Shown in pieces: positions 26,896 through 37,126 of a stretch of 64,000 nucleotides of DNA. The translations under genes and the position numbers were made by a program. Below the pieces are notes generated by a model. It was not told where the DNA came from and searched no databases. It worked only from the letters and a program-made list of their open reading frames with translations. This DNA is from Allopusillimonas ginsengisoli (GTDB taxonomy: Bacteria > Pseudomonadota > Gammaproteobacteria > Burkholderiales > Burkholderiaceae_B). The DNA lies in the NCBI RefSeq assembly GCF_004153455.1, contig NZ_SDQE01000002.1, positions 558,001 through 622,000 on the forward strand, written 5' to 3'. The stretch's first letter is position 1; the number at the start of each line of letters is the position of its first letter.

Positions 26896-27330
26896 ATGAG
26901 TACCGTTATGCGCCTTTCGGGGTCACGTTGGTATTGGCTCTTCACAGCATGGATTATTGCTCTTGTATCAACGCTGGGTGCCTTGTTTCTCAGTGAAGTC
27001 ATGGGTCTCGTTCCTTGCGAGCTTTGCTGGTATCAACGAATTTTCATGTTTCCGCTCGTTTTCATCTTGGCGGTCGGCTTGGCAACCTCCGACACACAGG
27101 TCTTCAAATATGCAGTGCCGCTTGTAGCGGCCGGATGGTTTGTGGCTTTCTATCACAACCTTCTGTACATGGAGGTTATTCCGGAAGCGCTTCAGCCCTG
27201 TGGCGCAGGCCCTTCCTGTGCGAAGGCCGATCTGAACCTGCTCGGCTTTATTTCGATTCCCCTCCTGTCTTTGGTCGCATTCACCACGCTCGCTGTTCTT
27301 CTTATAGTTAAAAAAGGTCCTAAAAAGTGA
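26896..27330 (+). CDS. DsbB/BdbC-type disulfide oxidase
   Basis: 144 residues, four membrane helices. Redox pairs are CELC (C41, C44; PCELCWYQRI) and the second-loop cysteines in LQPCGAGPSC. The short, BdbC-like form. It reoxidises a DsbA-like partner, which is encoded immediately after with a 4-base overlap. Confidence 0.9.
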   Translation: MSTVMRLSGSRWYWLFTAWIIALVSTLGALFLSEVMGLVPCELCWYQRIFMFPLVFILAVGLATSDTQVFKYAVPLVAAGWFVAFYHNLLYMEVIPEALQPCGAGPSCAKADLNLLGFISIPLLSLVAFTTLAVLLIVKKGPKK

Positions 27331-27977
27331 AAAAACGAACTCTTCTTACTCTTACCAGCATCGTCGCGGTCATGGCTTTTGCCGTGAGCGCTTTCGTATA
27401 TGAACAGAGCCAAATCCGCAATCAAAACGTGCCGGGCACCAAGATGAGTGAGCTCGTTCGAATGCATTCGCCTGTTTACGGCACGGCCGGCGCGAAGGTC
27501 ACGATCGTTGAATTTTTCGATCCATCCTGCGAAACGTGCCGGGCTTTCTACCCCGGCGTCAAAGATCTCGTCAACGCTCATGAGGGAAAGGTCAAACTCG
27601 TCATTCGCTATGCCCCTTTTCATGAGGGCTCCGAAGACATGATCAAGATTCTTGAGGCGTCCAGAATGCAAGATAAGTACTGGCCGACTCTCGAGACGGT
27701 CCTGCGCATGCAGCCCCAGTGGGCCTCGCATGACAATCCGCAGCCAGATCTAATTTGGGGCTTTCTCGAGGAAAGCGGTTTGGACGTTGAAAAGGCGCGT
27801 AAAGACGCGGGTAAGGAAACCGTTGCGGCCGTTATTGAACAAGACAAGACAGATCTTCGTACCTTGAATATAAAGCAGACGCCCACCTTTTTTGTCAATG
27901 GCCAGCCTTTACCTAAATTTGGCTATGAGCAGCTTAAGGCTCTAGTGGAGCAAGAGGTCAAGGCGGCCTATCCCTAA
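27327..27977 (+). CDS. DsbA/BdbD-family thiol oxidoreductase
   Basis: 216 residues, N-terminal signal or anchor, thioredoxin-type active site CETC (C68, C71, in FFDPSCETCRAFYP) and a C-terminal KQTPTFFVNGQPL cis-Pro loop. Overlaps the DsbB-like gene by 4 bases, so the two form an oxidising pair of the BdbCD type. Such pairs recur in metal-resistance islands; the substrate here is unknown. Confidence 0.9.
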   Translation: MKKRTLLTLTSIVAVMAFAVSAFVYEQSQIRNQNVPGTKMSELVRMHSPVYGTAGAKVTIVEFFDPSCETCRAFYPGVKDLVNAHEGKVKLVIRYAPFHEGSEDMIKILEASRMQDKYWPTLETVLRMQPQWASHDNPQPDLIWGFLEESGLDVEKARKDAGKETVAAVIEQDKTDLRTLNIKQTPTFFVNGQPLPKFGYEQLKALVEQEVKAAYP

Positions 27978-28048
27978 GGCCAAACTTTCCATTCAACACA
28001 CTCGAATGAAACTACGCTCGCGCTGTGAACCGATTTTCGAATTCGCGC

Positions 28049-28696
28049 TTAAGAGCGTGGTCCGCTTGCCGTCGATGCTTCAGGGCGACGCGCCTCGCGT
28101 GCTTGCCCCAGAATTTCCCGACCACCCTTGAACGCAATAGCGACGACCACCAGCCCTATTAACAGATCGGGAAGGGATGACTGAAACAGTATCACTGCCA
28201 CACCTGAAGCAGCAATCCCCAAATTGACATACATGTCATTCGTCGTGAAGATCCATGAGGCCCGCAAATGCACATCCTCATGGCGATGAGAACGCAGCAG
28301 ACGCAGACAGAACATATTGGTCGCCGCATTCGCGAGCGCCACGATAATCATCGCCAATCCAATTGGCTCGCCTGCAGCGAAGAAGCGCCGCAACACCTCA
28401 ATCAATAACGCTACGGCAAGGACGATCAAAAATGTCCCCGATAAACGCGCGACACGGGCTTTGGCGACCACGGTATGGCCAACCGCATAGATACTTAAGC
28501 CATACACGATGCCATCCGCAAAATTATCTAGCGCGGCTCCCATCAAACTAGTGGAATTCGCCAGAGCGCCGACAGCGCCAACGACAATGGCTTGCGCCAA
28601 ATTAATGAAAAGCACCTTGATCAGCGTGCGCCGTTGGGCGGCGTCGCTCGGGTTCAGTTCAGAGTTGTCCTCGCTACTTTCGCGTTCGTTAGACAT
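28049..28696 (-). CDS. CDF-type cation transporter
   Basis: With start MSNERESS at 28696 the protein is 215 residues, shorter than the usual ~300 of CDF exporters. It has five or six membrane segments and the metal-site aspartates in TSLMGAALDNFADGIVYGL and TTNDMYVNLGI. The C-terminal cytoplasmic domain of classic CDF proteins is absent, which makes it a membrane-domain-only form. Likely exports Zn, Co or Cd. The 294 bases between it and the next gene show nothing recognisable. Confidence 0.75.
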   Translation of the reverse strand: MSNERESSEDNSELNPSDAAQRRTLIKVLFINLAQAIVVGAVGALANSTSLMGAALDNFADGIVYGLSIYAVGHTVVAKARVARLSGTFLIVLAVALLIEVLRRFFAAGEPIGLAMIIVALANAATNMFCLRLLRSHRHEDVHLRASWIFTTNDMYVNLGIAASGVAVILFQSSLPDLLIGLVVVAIAFKGGREILGQAREARRPEASTASGPRS

Positions 28697-28990
28697 ATCA
28701 AGGCCATCCCTACATTGCTGATTACAAGCCACTATTGGATGCTGTGCGCATGCGAGAGAAAGCACTTCCCCCGTTTTCTCAGGCTAGAGGTGGGATATCA
28801 GGCAAGGGTCGTGCCTATTCTGTCCGCGCTTCACCTGGGTGTCTTCCCTCCACGCTCAGGCCCCATACATACGCTTCCTTTACAGGGGTGCCTCCTTGTC
28901 AGCTGCTTCGCCTAAGCGAAATGCAAAGCCGCCCATGATCCGGGCATCCGAACTGTCGGGCGAGCACTGGACTTATCGGCTGGATAGGCA

Positions 28991-29515
28991 CTACCTCGAG
29001 AGAGCGTTGGCAGGCTTAACTTCGCACAGCGCCTTCGCTGCTTCCCCTGACTGAAACTCAAAACCGGCTTCGACCTCGGCACCGACAGCAAGCGCTTGAG
29101 TAGGCTTCTCAAGCATCGCATGATAGCTGCCGGGCTTAAAATGCAGTTCGCCACCAGCAGGGATCGAAACAGCGTCAGCCACGGCCATTCTGCTTTTCCC
29201 GTCCTGATCGATCGTTTGATGTAAGGACACCTGGCCGAAAGCGGGAATAGACATCGAGACGAGCTTCGCTTCATTATTGCCAGCGTTTTTTATCACGAAG
29301 TAGCCAGCAGAAGGAGTCGGCCTTGGCAAGGAGCGAATCCAGCAATCTGAAACCGTCAATGTTTTAGACAACTCGGCACCGCCTTCGGGGGCTTTGCTGA
29401 CGTGTTGCGTTGTCTGTGCATGAGCTGGGGCAGGTACGTGAGCATCGTGTGGACTTGCAGCATAAACAAAGGAGCCTGCACATAGAGCAATAACGCCAAT
29501 AATCACTTTTCTCAT
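28991..29515 (-). CDS. Periplasmic copper chaperone PCu(A)C
   Basis: 174 residues with a signal peptide (MRKVIIGVIALCAGSFVYA), a short His-rich stretch, then the PCuAC fold starting VSDCWIRSLPRPTPSAGYFVI. The Cu(I) site matches H-x(n)-M-x(21)-H-x-M: LHQTIDQDGKSRMAV and later FKPGSYHAML. Delivers copper in the periplasm, for example to cytochrome oxidase. Same strand as the downstream CDF gene. Confidence 0.88.
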   Translation of the reverse strand: MRKVIIGVIALCAGSFVYAASPHDAHVPAPAHAQTTQHVSKAPEGGAELSKTLTVSDCWIRSLPRPTPSAGYFVIKNAGNNEAKLVSMSIPAFGQVSLHQTIDQDGKSRMAVADAVSIPAGGELHFKPGSYHAMLEKPTQALAVGAEVEAGFEFQSGEAAKALCEVKPANALSR

Positions 29516-29592
29516 ACGGTTACCTTAAAAAAACAAGACCTTCCATAAATGCTCGGATGTCGCGCAGCATTCTCGCGTGCGCCGTGCTTCTT

Positions 29593-30231
29593 CTAATTTA
29601 CGCCCTCGCCAACATATTCATTCTCGACAAACAGTCTATCTACCTGTAACGGATCAACAGGCTCGTCGTCGATTCTCACCTCGTAATGCAAGTTGTTGCC
29701 CGTCGCTGTGCCCGTGGACCCGACATATCCTATGGTATCGCCCATAGAAACGAAATCTCCTTTCTTAACGCCTCGGGCGAAGCGGCTTTGGTGCGCATAG
29801 ATTGTGGTGAAATTAGCGATGTGCCTGACCACGATGACCTTTCCATAACCCCTTTGGCGACCGATAAACTCGATGGTGCCATCTGCTGTCGTTCGGATAG
29901 GTGTGCCTTTTGGCGCCGCATAATCGACTCCGTTATGAACTTTCTGTTTGTTCAGAACAGGATGAACGCGTAAGCCAAAACCAGAGCTTATCGTCAGCTC
30001 ACGTCCTTCGAGAGGCGCGAGAAGGAATGATTTTCGCAGTTGTTCCGTTCGCTGATTATCCTTGTCCACGCTGGTGCCATTAAGTTGAAAACTCTCATGA
30101 ATAATAGAAAAACTGAGAACTTCTGCGGAGACACTTTGACCTGTCAGTACGCTTGCGCTTAGAAAAATTGCTGCTGCTAAAAGACAATTTCGCTGCACAA
30201 TGAGGAATTTTAACTTTTTATACCAGGGCAT
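29593..30231 (-). CDS. M23 metallopeptidase, exported
   Basis: 212 residues with an N-terminal hydrophobic signal and a LytM/M23 domain: HNGVDYAAPKGTPI (zinc His and Asp), YGKVIVVRH, YAHQSRFARGVKKGD and NNLHYEVRIDDEPVDP. The usual HLHYE reads NLHYE, so the first His of that motif is replaced. Probable cell-wall endopeptidase; its presence beside metal genes is common but unexplained. Confidence 0.85.
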   Translation of the reverse strand: MPWYKKLKFLIVQRNCLLAAAIFLSASVLTGQSVSAEVLSFSIIHESFQLNGTSVDKDNQRTEQLRKSFLLAPLEGRELTISSGFGLRVHPVLNKQKVHNGVDYAAPKGTPIRTTADGTIEFIGRQRGYGKVIVVRHIANFTTIYAHQSRFARGVKKGDFVSMGDTIGYVGSTGTATGNNLHYEVRIDDEPVDPLQVDRLFVENEYVGEGVN

Positions 30232-30687
30232 AACGGTTGCTTTTTCTTAATGTTGAGTCGCGTACTGGCTGCATGACGCTTTAGTGATCGTGAATTAACG
30301 CCATAGAAGAGCCTTTGCGCTCACCCTTTGCACTGCTCGCGGCATTGTCCGGGAGGATTGGTAAAATAGCGCAGTCATCGACAAAGATATCGGACGGGTT
30401 TAACGTCGGCCAATGCCATTGGCGCAGGCGCATCGAAGTAATGCACGACAGCATCAGATGCGGGCGATTGATGACATTACCCATTGCGCGTCGATCATTG
30501 CGACCTGGCTCGAGGCCACAGACCGACTACTAAGCCCTCGCCATATGCGACCGGGAGAACAGCGGTATGATAACACCCTGCGAAGCAGATCACATTGGTC
30601 AACGAAGAACGGCACAGCATCTCGATTGCACGTTTACCTGTCGGATAAAGCAATCAATATGAACGAAAACATCAGCTTCATGTTTGT
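30232..30687. other. Gene-poor gap before the efflux ATPase end
   Basis: 456 bases between two minus-strand genes. Several short frames exist (for example a 67-codon minus frame ending at 30281 with SSAKGERKGSSMALIHDH) but none has a recognisable domain or convincing start. A faint coding remnant cannot be excluded. Confidence 0.35.
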
Positions 30688-33375
30688 TCACAGCACGCTT
30701 GCAGGCTGCATGCGCGGCTGATGATGCTTTGTCGCCGCCGCTCCCTTGAAACGCAGCAGACGTAACGCATTAAGCGTGACAATCGCCGTCGCGCCCGTAT
30801 CGGCCATGACGGCAACCCACAAACCGGTGACGCCCAGCACGGTGGTAATCAGGAATATGCCCTTCAAACCGAGCGCAAAAATCACGTTCTGATGAATGTT
30901 TGCCATCGTTGCCCGTGAAAGCGCGACTAGGTGGGCTACGTCCGTGACGCGGCTTTTAAGCAGGGCCGCGTCGGCCGTTTCGATCGCCACGTCGGTGCCG
31001 CCACCCATCGCGATACCGACATCAGCCGTTGCCAGCGCCGGTGCATCGTTGATGCCATCACCCACCATGGCGACTTTGGCGTTCTGCTTCATCTCAGTGA
31101 TCAGGCGCAGTTTGTCCTGAGGCAGGAGTTCGGCTTCCCATTCCATGCCCAAGTGGCCGGCGATGGCCTGGGCGGTAAGGCGGTTATCGCCCGTGAGCAT
31201 GACTGAGCGCACGCCCATGGCTTTGAGCTGGGCCACGCCTTCTTGCGCGTCTTGCCTGGGCTCGTCGCGCAGCGCCACCAGCCCAAGTGTTTCACGGGTC
31301 TGCTCGTCCAGCAGAACGGAAACGGTTTTTCCGTCATGTTGCAGCGCTTCGATGCGCGCGCGTTGTCCGGGTGTTAGGGTTTCTGCCTGGGCGGCGTAGA
31401 CAGGCGAACCTATGGCCAGAAGGCGTCCGGTCACGGTCGCATGCACGGCTTTACCCGCCGTAGCGGAGGCGTGCGAGGCCGCAGGGATGATGATGCTGGC
31501 CGCTTCGGCATGGTTGACGATAGCTTTGGCCAGCGGGTGATTAGAGCCGGACTCCACGCTTGCGGCGAGCGCCAGAACCTCGTCCTCGCCCCCTTGCGTA
31601 AAGGCAACGACATCGGTCACGCGTGGCTTGCCTTCGGTCAGGGTGCCGGTCTTGTCGAACGCAATCGTTTTCACCCGACCGATGATTTCCAGGGCATTAC
31701 CGCCCTTGATGAGCAATCCACGGCGCGTCCCGACAGCCAGACCTGAAGCGATAGCCGCCGGTGTTGAGAGCACGAGTGCGCAGGGGCAAGCAATCAGCAA
31801 CAGCGCCAGGCCGCGATAAAGCCAGGTTCCCCAGTCTGCCCCCACTGCCAGCGGCGGAACGACCACGATCAGCGCGGCAATGACCAACACGGCCGGCGTG
31901 TAGTAGCGGCTGAACTGTTCAATGAAACGGGCGGTGGGCGCTTTGGAGGCCTGCGCCTGCTCGACCAGCTGAATGATGCGCGAAATCGTATTGTCGGCGG
32001 CGGCTTTGTCGACGCGCACCTGAAGTACCCCATCGACGTTGATGGATCCCGCAAATACGCTGTCGCCCGCAGCCTTCGCGCGAGGAATGGACTCACCGGT
32101 GACGGGCGACTCATCAAGGCTGGATGTGCCTTCGATAATGACGCCATCGGCCGGTACCCGGTCACCAGGGCGCACGAGCACATGGTCATTCACGCGCAGC
32201 GAAGTTGCGGGGACCTCGCGTTGCCCACCCGCTGGATCGAGTAAAACCGCCGTTTTCGGAACCAATGAGGCCAAGGCTCTGATACCGGCGCGAGCGCTGC
32301 CGGCAGCCACGCTTTCCAGCAGCTCACCGACGGAGAACAGAAATACGACGGCCGCTGCCTCTTCCGCTTCACCAATGAAGAGGGCGCCAAGCGCGGCCAC
32401 AGACATCAGTGTCTCGATCGAGAATGGCGAGCCAGACCTGGCCAGCGCAAGCGCTTTGCGCGCAAAGGGGAAAACCCCGACAATCACGGCTGCAGAGAAC
32501 ACCCAGCTTCCATAATCGGGGAAAAACAGCGCCATCGCGTAAGCGGCGCCCATTAAGATGCCGAGTCCGACGACCTGTTTGCCTTTCCTGGTTTGCCACC
32601 AACGCGGGTGGCGTGCGACGGCTGGATTGTCGGCTTCAATGCCTGACGCGGTCTTTTGGCTGGTGCTGGCGGAGACGCCAAAGCCAAGACTCTTGATGGT
32701 TTTTTCGATGTCACCGATCTGAGTGGCTGAATCGGGCGCGAGCGCCAGTTCCAGCTTCTCTGTGGCAAAATTTAGTCGAATGTCAGAGATTCCAGGCATG
32801 CGTGTTAGAGCCGTTTCTATCTTGCCGACGCAACTTGCGCAGTCCATGCCTTCTACCTGCCAGGAGATGCTCGGATGCATCTCCTGGGCGACATCAATGT
32901 CCGACGCGGTCTTTTGGCTTGTGCTGGCAGATACGCCAAAGCCAAGGCCCCTGATGGTTTTTTCGATGTGGCCGACCTGAGTGGCCGAATCGGGCGCCAG
33001 CGTCAGTTCCAGTTTCTCTGTGGCGAAGTTCAGCCGAATATCAGAAACGCCGGGCATGCGTGCCAAAGCCGTTTCAATCTTGCCGATACAGCTTGCACAG
33101 TCCATGCCGTCTACCTGCATGGAGACACTCAGAGGCATTCTCTGGGCGGGAGCGGGGGCCACGCTGTTAGCGACCGGCGCATCGCTTCCACGCGGCGGGT
33201 AACCTGCCTGGTGCAAGGCGGCTTCAAGCTGTGCGCTTGTCGCTGATGAGGTGACTTGCACGCTGCGCGTGGGTGGATCGGTAATGACTTGCGCGTTTGG
33301 GTCAACCGAGTGGATGGCTTTGACGACCTTGCCCGCGCAACCACCGCATGTCATGTCTTCGATATGAAACTGCAT
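30688..33375 (-). CDS. P1B-type Zn/Cd/Pb efflux ATPase with three HMA domains
   Basis: I chose the ATG at 33375, which has AGGAGA 7 bases upstream and begins directly with the first metal-binding domain. About 895 residues: HMA1 (DMTCGGCAGKV), HMA2 (GMDCASCIGKIE) and HMA3 (GMDCASCVGKIE), eight membrane helices, IACPCALVLSTP, phosphorylation site DKTGTLTEG and the hinge [16 protein letters not shown]2 and HMA3 are near-identical, which points to a recent tandem duplication. CPC plus the SETAD-like tail (AIETADAALL) fits the ZntA/CadA/PbrA class. Divergent from its MerR regulator. Confidence 0.93.
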   Translation of the reverse strand: MQFHIEDMTCGGCAGKVVKAIHSVDPNAQVITDPPTRSVQVTSSATSAQLEAALHQAGYPPRGSDAPVANSVAPAPAQRMPLSVSMQVDGMDCASCIGKIETALARMPGVSDIRLNFATEKLELTLAPDSATQVGHIEKTIRGLGFGVSASTSQKTASDIDVAQEMHPSISWQVEGMDCASCVGKIETALTRMPGISDIRLNFATEKLELALAPDSATQIGDIEKTIKSLGFGVSASTSQKTASGIEADNPAVARHPRWWQTRKGKQVVGLGILMGAAYAMALFFPDYGSWVFSAAVIVGVFPFARKALALARSGSPFSIETLMSVAALGALFIGEAEEAAAVVFLFSVGELLESVAAGSARAGIRALASLVPKTAVLLDPAGGQREVPATSLRVNDHVLVRPGDRVPADGVIIEGTSSLDESPVTGESIPRAKAAGDSVFAGSINVDGVLQVRVDKAAADNTISRIIQLVEQAQASKAPTARFIEQFSRYYTPAVLVIAALIVVVPPLAVGADWGTWLYRGLALLLIACPCALVLSTPAAIASGLAVGTRRGLLIKGGNALEIIGRVKTIAFDKTGTLTEGKPRVTDVVAFTQGGEDEVLALAASVESGSNHPLAKAIVNHAEAASIIIPAASHASATAGKAVHATVTGRLLAIGSPVYAAQAETLTPGQRARIEALQHDGKTVSVLLDEQTRETLGLVALRDEPRQDAQEGVAQLKAMGVRSVMLTGDNRLTAQAIAGHLGMEWEAELLPQDKLRLITEMKQNAKVAMVGDGINDAPALATADVGIAMGGGTDVAIETADAALLKSRVTDVAHLVALSRATMANIHQNVIFALGLKGIFLITTVLGVTGLWVAVMADTGATAIVTLNALRLLRFKGAAATKHHQPRMQPASVL

Positions 33376-33487
33376 GAGAATTTCTCCTGTGAATGCAGTC
33401 ATTAGAAACCCTCTTGCGACTTCAGAGTCAAGCGTTTTCATTCCACCTGCACCCAATCCAATGACCTTGATTTCTTTGCTGTTCAAG

Positions 33488-33505
33488 CCTATAGTTACTG
33501 TAATG
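33488..33505. promoter_or_regulatory. MerR-type dyad between regulator and efflux ATPase
   Basis: CCTATAGTTACTGTAATG contains an imperfect dyad (CTATAGT-T-ACTGTAA) like the operators of CadR/PbrR/ZntR. It lies in the divergent intergenic region, 22 bases before the regulator ATG. Flanking promoter hexamers are poor, so the exact promoter is uncertain. Confidence 0.5.
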
Positions 33506-33526
33506 TTTTAGACGATGGAGACCCTC

Positions 33527-33937
33527 ATGCCAATCAAGATCGGTGAGCTCGCCAAACGTACAGAATCCACGGTGGAAACCATTCGGTATTACGAAAAGGA
33601 GGGTCTGCTGCCGGAGCCTTCTCGCAGCGATGGCAATTATCGTCTGTATGGCGAGCAACATGTTGAACGCCTGCAATTTATCCGGCACTGCCGTACGCTC
33701 GACATGGCGTTGGACGAAGTACGAACCTTGCTTCAGTACCGTGATACGCCTACTGAGGATTGCGGCGACGTGAACGACTTGCTTGATGAGCATATCCACG
33801 CGGTGGAAGTGCGCATGGAAGAGTTAATGCAATTAAAAGGGCATCTGGTTGTTTTGCGCCAAAAATGTGCAAACACAACGCCAACCAACTCGTGCGGGAT
33901 ATTGCGTGCCCTCTCCGATCGATCTTGCCATGTGTAG
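33527..33937 (+). CDS. MerR-family regulator, CadR/PbrR type
   Basis: Starting at MPIKIGELAKR, 136 residues. N-terminal winged helix (KIGELAKRTESTVETIRYYEKEGLLP), dimerisation helix (DVNDLLDEHIHAVEVRMEEL) and a C-terminal metal loop. Cysteines at 79, 114 and 123 match the Cd/Pb ligands of CadR and PbrR; C55 and C134 are also present, while the position-14 cysteine of PbrR is Ser here. Activates the divergent ATPase gene on Cd, Pb or Zn by twisting the operator. Which metal is preferred cannot be read from sequence. Confidence 0.88.
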   Translation: MPIKIGELAKRTESTVETIRYYEKEGLLPEPSRSDGNYRLYGEQHVERLQFIRHCRTLDMALDEVRTLLQYRDTPTEDCGDVNDLLDEHIHAVEVRMEELMQLKGHLVVLRQKCANTTPTNSCGILRALSDRSCHV

Positions 33938-34030
33938 AAGCGCTAGTCTGGTGATGTAACCGCGAGACTGGGTCGATTGTCGCGGAAGCGTGTACTAGCC
34001 GGCACCGCCCCGCCGATCTATACTGATCCG

Positions 34031-34402
34031 ATGAAATCATGGATCAAAACTGTTGTCGGCATTTTGATCGCATGGTGGTCTTTCTTAGGCCCCGTTGCGC
34101 AGGCCTCGCTGTGTAGCGACATGGCGAAAACACCGCCATATGTATCGATGGATACGGCTACGAAAGAAACCCAAGCCAGCCGTGCGAGAAGCAATCTCGC
34201 GCTGCTCTACCGGCTTTTCACTCGACTGTTTGCACATCCATTTTTATGCGGCATTGCCGCCTCACCGAGTATGTTTCCGCCAGTTGTTCTCGCCATGAAG
34301 GCGATACAACATTCGCCGAGCGATCCATTTCTTAGTCAATTTATTCCTGACATGAGCTCGCCTCCTTCGCGCGTGAATCAAACCTCTGTTCCACAGCTTT
34401 GA
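34031..34402 (+). CDS. Small exported hypothetical protein
   Basis: The ATG at 34031 gives 123 residues with a signal peptide (IKTVVGILIAWWSFLGPVAQA) and a mature part with a few Met, Ser and Pro residues but no clear metal motif. It lies between the MerR regulator and the copper ATPase on the same strand. No family recognised. A periplasmic accessory to metal efflux is a guess. Confidence 0.45.
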   Translation: MKSWIKTVVGILIAWWSFLGPVAQASLCSDMAKTPPYVSMDTATKETQASRARSNLALLYRLFTRLFAHPFLCGIAASPSMFPPVVLAMKAIQHSPSDPFLSQFIPDMSSPPSRVNQTSVPQL

Positions 34403-34736
34403 ACATCGGACACTCTGAAGTGTCATGCGTTGAAACCGGCCGACTTTCGCCCCAGCGGCCTGCGCGTCGGGGCGGGTGCAACTTAACAGCGCGCTTCCGA
34501 AAGCAGGACGTACCGATCAATGTCCGTCGCGCAGAGTCGTAATCGAACCATAACGGATGCAGGACCCAATACATGACAAAAATGTAATGTGGCAGGCCCT
34601 GAATTAACGACTGGAAACGTGTGTATATGTGGCATGATGAAATTTGGCCCAAATGTCCCTGGGGCGCTAAGAGCATTTAGCCGTGCGTGCAGTACGCCAT
34701 GACCTTGCGTCCCGACCTTTAGAAGGTTTTATCGCC
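34403..34736. other. Promoter region of the copper ATPase
   Basis: 334 bases without a gene. The notable element is the CopR-type dyad at 34572-34589, about 150 bases before the ATPase start. GTATATGTGG at 34622-34631 could hold a -10. Short frames elsewhere look random. Confidence 0.5.
34572..34589 (-). promoter_or_regulatory. CopR-box-like dyad, copy 1
   Basis: Minus strand CATTACATTTTTGTCATG, matching CATTACA-N4-TGTAATG with one mismatch in the right half. It lies upstream of the copper ATPase, 14 kb away from copRS. Confidence 0.6.
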
Positions 34737-37070
34737 ATGGCGCAGAACAGTTCTGGACACACTCATGATCACAACATGAAGCAGCCCTCCGGCTCTCAAC
34801 TCACCGACCCCGTGTGCGGTATGCAGGTGACAAAAGAATCACCACATCATGTTGAGCGTCAAGGCAAGTCTTTCTTTTTTTGCAGCGCGAAGTGCTTGGA
34901 AACGTTCAAGCGCGATCCTGAGCAGTTCATTGCTCCAAAAAATACAACCGAAGCGGCTTTTGAGCAAGTAGCTGCTGGCACCTTTTATACCTGTCCAATG
35001 CACCCGGAGATTCGACAGGATCATCCGGGAAGCTGCCCAAAGTGCGGCATGGCGCTTGAGCCGCTCATGCCCAGCCTGGAGGACGATAATCCTGAGCTGA
35101 AAGACTTCTCTCGGCGATTCTGGTGGACGCTACCCCTTACGGTCATTGTCACCGTGCTGGCCATGTTCGGCCCGCAGCTTGGCTGGTTCAACATGAGCGC
35201 GCAAACGTGGATCGAACTCGTGTTGTCAATACCCGTGGTGCTATGGGCTGGACAGCCCTTCTTCGTGCGCGGCTGGCAATCCGTTGTCAACCGCAGTCCC
35301 AACATGTGGACGCTCATTGGTCTTGGCACAGGCGCTGCGTTCGTCTATAGCGTCGTGGCGACAGTCGCACCGGGCGTTTTCCCCGAAACCTTCATGTCCA
35401 TGGGGCGTGTGGCTGTTTACTTTGAAGCCGCGGTGGTGATCATTTCCTTGACTCTGTTTGGCCAGATCCTGGAGCTGCGGGCGCGTTCGCAGACGTCAGC
35501 TGCCATCAAATCACTGCTGGGACTCGCACCCAAAACAGCCCGCCGGATCAACGCGGATGGATCAGAAGAAGATGTACCCCTGACGCACGTGCATGAAGGC
35601 GATCGCTTGCGCGTGCGTCCCGGGGAGAAGGTCCCCGTTGATGGCGCCGTCGAAGATGGTGCGAGTTCGCTGGATGAATCCATGCTCACGGGCGAACCTC
35701 TGCCGGTGAGCAAGCGCGCTGGTGACAAAGTGATCGGCGCAACGATGAACACGTCGGGCTCGCTAGTGATTAGAGCTGAAAAGGTCGGCTCAGCCACAGT
35801 GCTATCGCAGATCGTCCAGCTCGTCGCGCAAGCGCAGCGCTCCCGCGCACCGATGCAACGCATGGCAGATCAAGTGGCTGGTTATTTTGTGATGGCAGTC
35901 GTGGCCATCGCCATCATCACGTTTTTTGTTTGGGGTACTTTTGGGCCGCAACCGAGCTGGGTATATGGCTTGATTAACGCCGTAGCTGTACTGATCATCG
36001 CCTGCCCATGTGCCCTGGGCTTGGCCACGCCCATGTCCATTATGGTGGCAACCGGTCGTGGCGCCACCCAGGGGGTGCTTTTTCGCGATGCAGCAGCCAT
36101 CGAAAACTTTCGCAAGGTCGATACCCTCATTGTTGATAAGACCGGCACATTAACCGAAGGCCGGCCCGCGTTCGAGCAGGCCATTCCCGCAGGTGACACG
36201 GAGGCCGACGAGGTGCTTCGTTTGGCGGCAAGCCTTGATCAGGGCAGCGAACACCCCTTGGCCGATGCTATTGTCAAAGCAGCGCGGGAGCGCGGTTTAA
36301 ACCTAAGCGCTGTAAATGACTTCGAATCAGGTAGCGGTATCGGGGTACGTGGCCAGGTCGAGGGCAAACGCCTTGCTTTGGGCAATACTGCCTTGATGGA
36401 TCAAGAAAACGTTGATGTATCGATCATGACCAGTGGCGCTGAAGCGTTGCGCGCCAAAGGTGCGAGCGTCATGTATTTAGCTACAGACGGTCAATTAATA
36501 GGCTTGCTGGCCGTCTCTGATCCCATCAAGAAAAGTACGCCCGAAGCCGTAAAGGATCTCAAGGCGGCTGGAATCCGGGTCATCATGGCAACCGGCGACG
36601 GCGTTTCGACGGCTAAAGCGGTGGCAGAGCAACTAGGCATTGACGAGGTTCACGGTGAAGTGAAGCCGGCCGACAAGCTCGATCTTGTCAGCAAACTTCA
36701 AGCAGAAGGCCGAGTTGTTGCGATGGCCGGCGACGGCATTAATGACGCACCTGCCCTAGCCAAAGCGGATGTCGGGATTGCGATGGGTACCGGAACCGAC
36801 GTGGCGATGAACAGCGCGCAGGTCACGCTGGTCAAGGGAGACTTGCGCGGCATCTCGATTGCGCGCCACCTCTCGGACAAAACAATCGCCAATATGAAGC
36901 AGAATCTAGGCTTCGCATTCATTTACAACGCTCTGGGCGTGCCGTTAGCTGCCGGCGTTTTGTACCCGTTTCTGGGCCTGCTGCTTTCACCCATGTTCGC
37001 TGCACTGGCGATGAGCCTGAGTTCAGCATCGGTCGTGTTCAATGCCCTTAGACTGCGCAAGTCGGTATGA
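34737..37070 (+). CDS. copF: Copper-exporting P1B ATPase with YHS and metal-binding N-terminus
   Basis: I chose ATG 34737; 777 residues. The N-terminus has a His-rich tag, a YHS/TRASH domain (DPVCGMQV...FFFCSAKC) and a second metal-binding module (YTCPMHPEI...[10 protein letters not shown]) in place of an HMA domain, as in CopF-type pumps. Then eight membrane helices with [24 protein letters not shown], hinge [18 protein letters not shown] and a [12 protein letters not shown] tail typical of Cu(I) ATPases. Exports Cu(I) to the periplasm, where CopA and CopB act. A CopR-type dyad precedes it. Confidence 0.93.
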   Translation: MAQNSSGHTHDHNMKQPSGSQLTDPVCGMQVTKESPHHVERQGKSFFFCSAKCLETFKRDPEQFIAPKNTTEAAFEQVAAGTFYTCPMHPEIRQDHPGSCPKCGMALEPLMPSLEDDNPELKDFSRRFWWTLPLTVIVTVLAMFGPQLGWFNMSAQTWIELVLSIPVVLWAGQPFFVRGWQSVVNRSPNMWTLIGLGTGAAFVYSVVATVAPGVFPETFMSMGRVAVYFEAAVVIISLTLFGQILELRARSQTSAAIKSLLGLAPKTARRINADGSEEDVPLTHVHEGDRLRVRPGEKVPVDGAVEDGASSLDESMLTGEPLPVSKRAGDKVIGATMNTSGSLVIRAEKVGSATVLSQIVQLVAQAQRSRAPMQRMADQVAGYFVMAVVAIAIITFFVWGTFGPQPSWVYGLINAVAVLIIACPCALGLATPMSIMVATGRGATQGVLFRDAAAIENFRKVDTLIVDKTGTLTEGRPAFEQAIPAGDTEADEVLRLAASLDQGSEHPLADAIVKAARERGLNLSAVNDFESGSGIGVRGQVEGKRLALGNTALMDQENVDVSIMTSGAEALRAKGASVMYLATDGQLIGLLAVSDPIKKSTPEAVKDLKAAGIRVIMATGDGVSTAKAVAEQLGIDEVHGEVKPADKLDLVSKLQAEGRVVAMAGDGINDAPALAKADVGIAMGTGTDVAMNSAQVTLVKGDLRGISIARHLSDKTIANMKQNLGFAFIYNALGVPLAAGVLYPFLGLLLSPMFAALAMSLSSASVVFNALRLRKSV

Positions 37071-37126
37071 CTAGGGAGGGTAACGTGCCGCCGGTCAGCA
37101 AAGCACCAATTGAGCTATTCGCTCGG

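Noticed and set aside
30281-30484. 67-codon minus frame before the efflux ATPase
   Set aside because: No domain, weak start and no clear link to neighbours; kept only as part of a gene-poor gap.
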